A DNA stretch of 7,623 bases from Sulfuricurvum sp. (GTDB lineage: Bacteria > Campylobacterota > Campylobacteria > Campylobacterales > Sulfurimonadaceae): positions 1 to 7,623 of the forward strand of contig JACXUE010000057.1 in the NCBI GenBank assembly GCA_014764075.1. Reading direction: 5' to 3'. The position numbers and the translations under genes are program-made. Under the pieces are notes generated by a model. The model saw nothing but the letters and a program-made list of their open reading frames with translations. It searched no databases and was not told the DNA's origin. This document shows, one piece after another, positions 1 through 4,336 of the stretch (within the stretch, counting starts at the first letter, position 1; each line of letters starts with the position of its first letter).

Positions 1-161
1 GGGCGTTTCAGTAATCCCCAAAAGGTGAGAAAAATTTGTAAAAAATAGACACTGAGCAGGGTTATGGTACGATCATCGATTTTTTCTTTAAACGCCCATT
101 TGGCTCCATATCCGACAGCGATAAAGAGGTAAATACCTAGGATTGAGAATAAAGTTTGCAT
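1..161 (-). CDS. AEC-family (auxin efflux carrier/malate permease-like) transporter, N-terminal fragment
   Basis: Reading leftward from an ATG at 161-159, 53 codons stay open to the window edge, so only the N-terminus is visible and the 3' end is cut off. The peptide begins MQTLFSILGIYLFIAVGYGA. A first hydrophobic helix spans about residues 4-20, then comes a short basic loop (KWAFKEKIDDR) and a second hydrophobic segment ending YFLQIFLTFWGL. This helix, K/R-rich loop with 'ID' and second helix pattern is typical of the start of AEC-family secondary transporters, which move organic acids or similar anions across the inner membrane. That is recognition by pattern from a short fragment, so the substrate is unknown. 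No strong Shine-Dalgarno is seen before the ATG. The gene diverges from the fumarate reductase operon across an 87-bp gap. Another small polytopic membrane protein is the alternative. Confidence 0.6.
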   Translation of the reverse strand, partial: MQTLFSILGIYLFIAVGYGAKWAFKEKIDDRTITLLSVYFLQIFLTFWGLLKR

Positions 162-220
162 AGTTTATTTTATCTAAAAATTAGTCAATCTTTTTGAGTG
201 AGTGCTAACAAACTATCGGA

Positions 221-241
221 TACAATCGCGGCAATAAGGAG
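221..241 (+). promoter_or_regulatory. Putative -10 box and the ribosome binding site that fixes the flavoprotein start
   Basis: A perfect AAGGAG lies at 236-241, 7 nt before the ATG at 249. This selects that ATG over the upstream in-frame GTG at 198, which has no comparable site and would add 17 residues ahead of the nucleotide-binding fold. TACAAT at 221-226, preceded by GGA, could be a -10 box and would give a leader of under 20 nt. No good -35 is seen, so the promoter part is tentative while the ribosome binding site is clear. Confidence 0.5.
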
Positions 242-248
242 TCTGTGC

Positions 249-1850
249 ATGTCCAAAGTATTGATTATCGGTAGCGGTGGTGCAGGTTTGGTGAGTGCCT
301 TGTCGGCGCATGAAGCGGGCGCGGAGGTGATCGTCGCTTCTAAAACCCTCCCGACACGCTCTCAAACCTCGATGGCGCAAGGGGGGATGAATGCCGTTTT
401 GGGCGCTGATGATTCTGTTGCAGATCATATAGCCGATACTCTCAAGTCCTCCGCCGGATTGGGGGATGAAAAACGGATCGCATTCATGTGTGAAAAAGCG
501 CCCGAAGCGATCCGCTGGTGCAATAGCATCGGATTGCCTTTTAGCCGTGACGATTCCGGCGAAATCGCCCGCCGCAGATTGGGCGGTGCTAGCGCGCCAC
601 GCGCCTGTTATGCCCAAGACTATACGGGGCTTAAACTCCTCCATACCCTCTATGATCAGTGCCTAAAAGCGGGGATAGAGTTCAAAAACGACCGTTTTTT
701 GCTCAATCTGATCACGGATCAAGAGGCTAATCGTGTGTTAGGGGCGACGTTTCTCGTTATCGAAACGGGAGAGGTTGAGGAAATACGTGCCGATGCGGTG
801 ATTATGGCGACTGGAGGGTATGGTAATCTCTACGGAAAGCACTCCACCAACTCGGTGCAAGCAACCGGGGACGGATTGGCGGCTGCGGTGCGTGCTGGGG
901 CGCGCTTAGCCGATATGGAGTTTATCCAGTTCCACCCTACCGCACTCAAAGGCTCGTCCATACTGATCAGCGAGAGCGCACGCGGCGCAGGCGGGTATCT
1001 ACTCAGTGCTTCTAAAGAGCGTTTTACCGATGAGCTGGCTCCCCGTGATGTTGTGGCACGTGCCATCCATGATGAGATCGTCGCAAGCGGAGCGGTTTAT
1101 CTCGATATTCGCCATTTGGGAGAGGAGTTTATCAATCATGAACTCCCCCAAGAGCGCAAACTTGCCCAAATCTACGAAGGGATCGATCCCGTCCATGAGC
1201 TGATCCCTATCAAACCCTCTGCCCACTACAGCATGGGGGGGATCGAAGTCGATGTAAACTGTATGAGTTCCGTGAATGGATTGTTTGCCGTCGGGGAGTG
1301 CGCCAACCATAAAACGCATGGAGCAAACCGTTTGGGGGGAAATTCTCTGTTGGAGCTGGTCGTATTTGGGCGTGAGTGCGGACGCAATGCGTCTGAGTAT
1401 GGGGAACGATACCCTGCGCCGGCGGTTGAAAATCCGCAATATGCCAAAGATACGAACTTTATTCGAGGGGTGATGTATTTTACCAACCAGATCGATTTTT
1501 ACCAAAAACAGGAGATGTTAGCGAACATCTTCTATAACAACGTCGGTTTGGTGCGTGATGATATGGGGCTCAAAGCGGTGCTTGGGGCGATTCGTCAGAT
1601 GCAGAAGGAATTGCCGTTTATGGGACCGCGTGACAAGTCCAAGGTGTGCAATACCAATTTGGTCGAATTTATCGAGTTCGGAAACAAAATCGAGTTGGCG
1701 GAAATCATCGTGGTGAGTGCGATCAGCCGTGTCGAGAGCAGGGGGGCGCATTATCGGATCGATGCCCCCGCACGAAACGATCAAATGTTTGGAGCCCACA
1801 CAATTACATGGAAAGAGGATGGAGTGCTATGCGCGGACTTTTTACTATAA
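249..1850 (+). CDS. sdhA: Succinate dehydrogenase/fumarate reductase flavoprotein subunit (non-canonical, no covalent-FAD His)
   Basis: A 533-residue FAD subunit interconverting succinate and fumarate and passing electrons to the iron-sulfur subunit encoded downstream. The start follows the AAGGAG site. Visible landmarks are the FAD fold GSGGAG (residues 8-13), ATGG (187-190), FHPT with His229, SESARG with Glu242, the RDVVARAI block with the catalytic Arg266, AHYSMGG with His326, HGANRLGGNS with Arg361, and a helical C-terminal domain ending in ESRGAHYR...RND. These match the dicarboxylate-binding and catalytic residues of E. coli FrdA (His232, Arg287, His355, Arg390). Two oddities stand out. 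The covalent-FAD His of the RSHT motif is Gln39 (RSQT), and the usual RGEGG is RGAGG. There is no Tat signal, so the enzyme is probably cytoplasmic, and it is shorter than the usual 570-600 residues. L-aspartate oxidase is a relative without the FAD-linking His, but the adjacent SdhB-type gene argues against that. The sdh/frd naming, and so the physiological direction, is not settled by sequence. Confidence 0.9.
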   Translation: MSKVLIIGSGGAGLVSALSAHEAGAEVIVASKTLPTRSQTSMAQGGMNAVLGADDSVADHIADTLKSSAGLGDEKRIAFMCEKAPEAIRWCNSIGLPFSRDDSGEIARRRLGGASAPRACYAQDYTGLKLLHTLYDQCLKAGIEFKNDRFLLNLITDQEANRVLGATFLVIETGEVEEIRADAVIMATGGYGNLYGKHSTNSVQATGDGLAAAVRAGARLADMEFIQFHPTALKGSSILISESARGAGGYLLSASKERFTDELAPRDVVARAIHDEIVASGAVYLDIRHLGEEFINHELPQERKLAQIYEGIDPVHELIPIKPSAHYSMGGIEVDVNCMSSVNGLFAVGECANHKTHGANRLGGNSLLELVVFGRECGRNASEYGERYPAPAVENPQYAKDTNFIRGVMYFTNQIDFYQKQEMLANIFYNNVGLVRDDMGLKAVLGAIRQMQKELPFMGPRDKSKVCNTNLVEFIEFGNKIELAEIIVVSAISRVESRGAHYRIDAPARNDQMFGAHTITWKEDGVLCADFLL

Positions 1851-1993
1851 ATACGCCGACGGAACGCGTCCCGTTCGGCTATGTTAACACTGGGTTTACT
1901 TTGGCAGTAAGCCCGACGCTTACACGTTTGAATGATCAAAACGATGATGAGTTTGAAGATGATGAAGAGTACGAAAAAGAGTGGTGTGATTGA
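1829..1993 (+). CDS. Small acidic protein of unknown function within the sdh/frd operon
   Basis: A 54-residue ORF whose ATG lies 22 nt inside the 3' end of the flavoprotein gene, with GAGGA at 1815-1819 and GGAG at 1821-1824 as possible ribosome binding sites. It starts MRGLFTINTPTERVPFGYVN, a mixed polar/hydrophobic stretch. It ends in a strongly acidic tail, roughly residues 36-54, dominated by Asp and Glu and closing with Trp-Cys-Asp. There is no signal peptide or membrane helix. I do not recognise a family. Its position between the two catalytic subunits and its overlaps at both ends suggest co-translation with them, so an assembly or interaction role is possible but is only an inference. 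The alternative is a chance frame that persists because of the overlap, but the length beyond the flavoprotein stop (143 nt open) and the stop-start coupling argue for a real gene. Confidence 0.55.
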   Translation: MRGLFTINTPTERVPFGYVNTGFTLAVSPTLTRLNDQNDDEFEDDEEYEKEWCD

Positions 1994-2115
1994 TGTGTGA
2001 ATATATAAGCGCGGTGTACTGCGCGTGGGCTTCCTGCCGAAGGAAACACAGCGTTAGCGTAGTCAATCGGGATTTTATTCCGATGACGTATACAATAAAT
2101 GGTTGGTGTGATTAA
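1993..2115 (+). CDS. Possible 40-residue ORF, doubtful as a protein gene
   Basis: ATG at 1993 overlaps the preceding stop (TGATG), and the TAA at 2113-2115 overlaps the sdhB ATG (TAATG), so the frame fills the gap exactly. The product starts MCEYISAVYCAWASCRRKHS and ends in Trp-Cys-Asp, with four Cys in all (residues 2, 10, 15, 39). It has no recognisable domain. The same DNA forms three hairpins in a row and is bracketed by direct repeats, which is unusual for a coding sequence. The frame may simply be a by-product of an insertion that kept translation coupled into sdhB. A real small Cys-rich protein cannot be excluded. Confidence 0.3.
   Translation: MCEYISAVYCAWASCRRKHSVSVVNRDFIPMTYTINGWCD
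2009..2087 (+). other. Cluster of three consecutive RNA hairpins between the flavoprotein and iron-sulfur genes
   Basis: Hairpin 1 pairs GCGC 2009-2012 with GCGC 2021-2024, extended by a G-T and a G-C pair around a TGTA loop. Hairpin 2 pairs TTCCT 2031-2035 with AGGAA 2041-2045 around a 5-nt loop, with an outer GTG/CAC (2025-2027 with 2047-2049). Hairpin 3 pairs ATCGG 2066-2070 with CCGAT 2080-2084, extended inward by G-T and A-T pairs and outward by GTC/GAC (2062-2064 with 2085-2087) past one bulged A. None is followed by a T run, so this is not a terminator. It could be an mRNA stability or processing element, or the body of a small palindromic repeat element. Confidence 0.5.
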
Positions 2116-2816
2116 TGACTATTTCAATACAACGCTCGCATAACGATGAAGCACAAACCTATAACGTCGAGTTAGAAAATGTAACGTTATTGACGGTTCT
2201 CAATCACATTAAAACGTCGCTTGATCCGACATTGACCTATTCACATGGGTGCCGCAGCGGAGTATGCGGTAGCTGTGCGGTACAGGTAAACGGGCGTGAG
2301 CAGTTGATGTGTGAGTATAAACCCTCCGATGGGGATGAGGTTGAGCCGATTCGTAATGCTCGCGTTATTCGGGACTTGGTGGTCGATAGCTCTATGGTTG
2401 AACGATGCAACCGTGCCGGAATGGGATGGAGCGAATCCTCAAAAGCAGATCATGTCAGTGCCGAGAAGATGGAGCGGATCGAGACGCAAAGCGATTGTAT
2501 CCTCTGTGTGTCGTGTTACAGCGCTTGTCCCGTCTATGCCGCTAATCCAGATTTTATCGGACCGTTCGCCCTAACGAGGGTATGGCGTTATGTGAACGAT
2601 CCGCGCGAGTCGGATATCGAATCAAAAATGGCTACCGTTCAGACCAACGGTATTTGGGATTGTACCCTCTGCGGAGCGTGTGTCCCTGTGTGTCCCCAAT
2701 CGATCGCTCCGATGCAGGATATCAAAATGCTTCGGATGAAAAGCGGTATGTTGGGCTATCCCGATCCGACGATGAATTTCGGGGGAAGTTTTGATTTAGG
2801 GGGATGGGATTTTTAA
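2115..2816 (+). CDS. sdhB: Succinate dehydrogenase/fumarate reductase iron-sulfur subunit (E-type cluster signature)
   Basis: A 233-residue electron-transfer subunit that relays electrons between the flavoprotein and a quinone-side partner. The N-terminal ferredoxin domain carries a [2Fe-2S] site, Cys46-x4-Cys51-x2-Cys54-x11-Cys66. The C-terminal domain has CxxCxxCxxxCP at Cys128/131/134/138 and again at Cys183/186/189/193. In classical SdhB/FrdB the second of these is CxxxxxCxxxCP and binds [3Fe-4S], with a non-Cys residue (Val207 in E. coli FrdB) where Cys186 sits here. The extra Cys predicts a second [4Fe-4S], as described for E-type succinate:quinone reductases of Sulfolobus and related Campylobacterota enzymes. 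The ATG overlaps the previous stop (TAATG) and the site ahead of it is weak (GGTTGGTGTG), so translation is probably coupled. E-type partners normally include a CCG-domain SdhE, and none follows: the next gene is yajQ. Confidence 0.9.
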   Translation: MTISIQRSHNDEAQTYNVELENVTLLTVLNHIKTSLDPTLTYSHGCRSGVCGSCAVQVNGREQLMCEYKPSDGDEVEPIRNARVIRDLVVDSSMVERCNRAGMGWSESSKADHVSAEKMERIETQSDCILCVSCYSACPVYAANPDFIGPFALTRVWRYVNDPRESDIESKMATVQTNGIWDCTLCGACVPVCPQSIAPMQDIKMLRMKSGMLGYPDPTMNFGGSFDLGGWDF

Positions 2817-2827
2817 AATATTAAGGA

Positions 2828-2855
2828 TTGCGTGTGTTATACTAAGTGTTATAAA
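2828..2855 (+). promoter_or_regulatory. Putative promoter of yajQ
   Basis: TTGCGT at 2828-2833 and TATAAA at 2850-2855 (inside TATAAAAT) are separated by 16 nt, just after the sdhB stop. Initiation near 2862 would leave a leader of about 18 nt containing AGGA at 2867-2870. No terminator hairpin is visible between sdhB and yajQ, so read-through from the upstream operon is also possible. Confidence 0.5.
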
Positions 2856-2879
2856 ATACATTTTATAGGACAAACACAT

Positions 2880-3377
2880 ATGGCATCCGAACACTCTTTC
2901 GATATCTCCGCAAAAATCGATCTCCAAGCGTTTAAAGACGCGATAGCCCAAGCCGAAAAAGAGGTAATCGGGCGTTATGATTTCAAAGGGATAACCTATG
3001 AGATCAACTACCGTGAAAAAGAGAAACAGCTTATCCTCCTCGCTTCGAGTGATAACAAACTCGATGCCCTCAAAGACATTGTGATCGCTAAATTGGTCAA
3101 ACGGGGTCTATCGTCAAAAGCGCTCAGTGAACTCAAAACCGAAGACGCCAGTGGCGGAACCCGTAAAGCGACCTATAAAATTGTCGATACGATTGATGCC
3201 AAGGAGGCGAAAAAAATCGTAGCCGAAATCAAAAATCTCAAAACCAAAGCATCGGCGCAAATCGAGGGTGAACACATCCGCGTTAAATCCAAACAGATCG
3301 ACGAGCTCCAAAAAATAATGCATCATATCAAAGGGATGGAGTGGGAAGCTCCGTTGGTCTTTGATAATTTCCGATAA
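2880..3377 (+). CDS. yajQ: YajQ family cyclic di-GMP/nucleotide-binding protein
   Basis: A 165-residue protein matching the YajQ family (E. coli YajQ is about 163 residues). Landmarks are the N-terminal SFDISAKIDLQ, the EVIGRYDFKG segment, LVKRG near residue 78, the KKIVAEIKNLKTKASAQIEGEHIRV block, and the C-terminal GMEWEAPLVFDNFR. Family members fold as two RNA-recognition-like domains, and some, first shown in Xanthomonas, bind cyclic di-GMP and act as effectors. Direct c-di-GMP binding here is inference. The start is the ATG at 2880, with AGGA 9 nt before it. The upstream in-frame ATG at 2832 would add 16 unconserved residues and would lie over the predicted promoter. The cytoplasmic product is probably co-transcribed with the broken HD-GYP gene 10 nt downstream, which strengthens a cyclic di-GMP connection for the locus. 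Confidence 0.93.
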   Translation: MASEHSFDISAKIDLQAFKDAIAQAEKEVIGRYDFKGITYEINYREKEKQLILLASSDNKLDALKDIVIAKLVKRGLSSKALSELKTEDASGGTRKATYKIVDTIDAKEAKKIVAEIKNLKTKASAQIEGEHIRVKSKQIDELQKIMHHIKGMEWEAPLVFDNFR

Positions 3378-3387
3378 AAGTAAATCG

Positions 3388-3719
3388 ATGAAGCAAAAAA
3401 AGTACAAACGGATTGACAAGCGCCTTATTACCAAGGGGTCTCAAATCGATTTTAATCTTTTTTTGCCGAATGAAACCAAAAGTGCCATGAGCCTTTTTCT
3501 CCAAAGCGATACTGCTGTGGATGGGGATGCCAAAGTGAAATTGCGCGAATTATCGGGGTGTGCGATGTGTTTGACGCGCTCTCTACGAAACGCTCCTATA
3601 AAGATCCTATGAGTTCGTTTGAGTCACTGGCTTTGATGAAACAACAGATGAAGGGGCATTTGGATATGGAGATGGTTAATTCGTTTATCAAAATGCTACA
3701 CAAACAAGGAAAATCATGA
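3388..3719 (+). pseudogene. Remnant of an HD-GYP domain phosphodiesterase gene (internal deletion plus frameshift)
   Basis: The ATG at 3388 opens a frame beginning MKQKKYKRIDKRLITKGSQI and running on through FLPNETKSAMSLFL to KVKLRE, which looks like the N-terminal region of a Campylobacterota HD-GYP protein. From 3543 a different frame (two bases on) reads ARIIGVCDVFDALSTKRSYK and continues to a TGA at 3717-3719. That is the classic C-terminal end of an HD-GYP domain (RII..DVFDAL..KR.YK, then H.D...V..F). Everything between is missing, including the HD metal-binding residues and the GYP motif. The junction lies in the GCGCGA around 3543-3548, consistent with deletion at a short homology. The frame opened at 3388 itself runs past the junction to a stop at 3610-3612. 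HD-GYP proteins hydrolyse cyclic di-GMP, and this remnant cannot. The original stop overlaps the next start (ATGA), showing the gene was once part of the operon. Expression of the truncated peptide cannot be excluded. Confidence 0.8.
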
Positions 3720-4336
3720 AAAAAATGACTATTGCAGATGCGGCAGAATATTTTAATGTCTCCAAAGAGGCGATCCATAACCGCATACGACGGGGAAGTT
3801 TGAATTGTATTGTCGAAAACGGGGTGAAATACGTTGCGGTAGAATCAACCAAAACGGGCACGTCGGATAACATGGTGAGCGATAACCGTTATACCCAATA
3901 CATCGAGCAAGAGAACGAGCGTCTTCGTGAAAAAGTGGACTATCTCGAAAAAGAGACCAACCGTCTACGTGATCAGCGAGAGCAGATGTTGATAAATGAG
4001 CGGATCAAAGTAGAGCAGATTTACAAAGAGCGTGATGCGCAATTGCGTAGCGTTCTCCATGTCGTTGCCACCAAATTTCTCTCCCATGCCAACCCTGATG
4101 CGGTGATGCAAGAAGTCGATGCGATCAATGCCGATGTCGTTGATACGGAGATTGAGGAGTGGGTATCACTCAAATCGTTTCTCAAACTCAAGCGGATCAA
4201 AGACAAAGAGAAAAAAAAGATCAAAAGTCGTTTTGAATCGGCGGTTGAAGAGAGCGATGGGCGCCTCGTTATCCGTGACGAAAAGATTTTTTTGAATCCC
4301 TCACGTTTTGATTATTCCGATTTGCTCTGTTTCTAG
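3716..4336 (+). CDS. Helix-turn-helix DNA-binding protein with central coiled coil
   Basis: A 206-residue cytoplasmic protein. Residues 4-41 (MTIADAAEYFNVSKEAIHNR, then IRRGSL and VKYV) resemble a MerR/excisionase-like winged helix-turn-helix. Residues 58-115 are charged and heptad-like and should form a coiled coil. Residues 146-206 (EWVSLKSFL..., a KDKEKKKIK stretch, then LVIRDEKIFLNPSRFDYSDL) form a second small basic domain. The architecture suggests a dimeric DNA-binding protein, either a regulator or a nucoid or chromosome-organising factor, but no specific function can be assigned. A lineage-restricted domain such as DUF3972 is a guess to be tested. The ATG overlaps the stop of the HD-GYP remnant (ATGA) and has AAGGA at 3706-3710, 5 nt upstream. 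A second Met at residue 4 is less well placed. Its last 68 bp overlap the convergent helicase gene. Confidence 0.75.
   Translation: MKKMTIADAAEYFNVSKEAIHNRIRRGSLNCIVENGVKYVAVESTKTGTSDNMVSDNRYTQYIEQENERLREKVDYLEKETNRLRDQREQMLINERIKVEQIYKERDAQLRSVLHVVATKFLSHANPDAVMQEVDAINADVVDTEIEEWVSLKSFLKLKRIKDKEKKKIKSRFESAVEESDGRLVIRDEKIFLNPSRFDYSDLLCF
4269..4336. other. 68-bp tail-to-tail overlap of convergent genes
   Basis: The stop of the plus-strand HTH/coiled-coil gene (TAG 4334-4336) lies inside the minus-strand helicase gene, whose stop (TAA) is at 4271-4269. Both reading frames are therefore used in these 68 bp and no terminator can lie between them. On the minus strand the overlap encodes the Asn/Arg/Lys-rich tail of the helicase, and on the plus strand it encodes the conserved-looking end of the HTH protein. 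Confidence 0.8.

Larger units (their letters stand above)
1982..2117 (+). repeat. 14-bp direct repeat flanking a 122-nt unit between the small ORF and sdhB
   Basis: TGGTGTGATTGATG at 1982-1995 and TGGTGTGATTAATG at 2104-2117 agree at 13 of 14 positions and are offset by 122 nt. In each copy the repeat ends on an ATG that overlaps a stop codon (TGATG, TAATG), so both copies code for Trp-Cys-Asp-stop and then a start. Because 122 is not a multiple of 3, this is not a simple in-frame duplication. The arrangement looks like a target-site duplication around a 108-bp insert, or a duplicated coupling site. Confidence 0.65.

Noticed and set aside
198..248. Upstream GTG start extending the flavoprotein by 17 residues
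   Set aside because: The ATG at 249 has a perfect AAGGAG 7 nt upstream and begins right before the FAD-binding fold. The GTG has no such site and the extension shows no targeting signal.
1235..1241. Run of seven G as a possible phase-variation tract
   Set aside because: It encodes the conserved Met-Gly-Gly of the HYSMGGI motif, is shorter than typical variable tracts, and several 6-G runs occur nearby from Gly codons.
2832..2879. Upstream ATG adding 16 residues to YajQ
   Set aside because: The extra residues are unlike the family N-terminus and the codon overlaps the predicted promoter. ATG 2880 has AGGA at suitable spacing.
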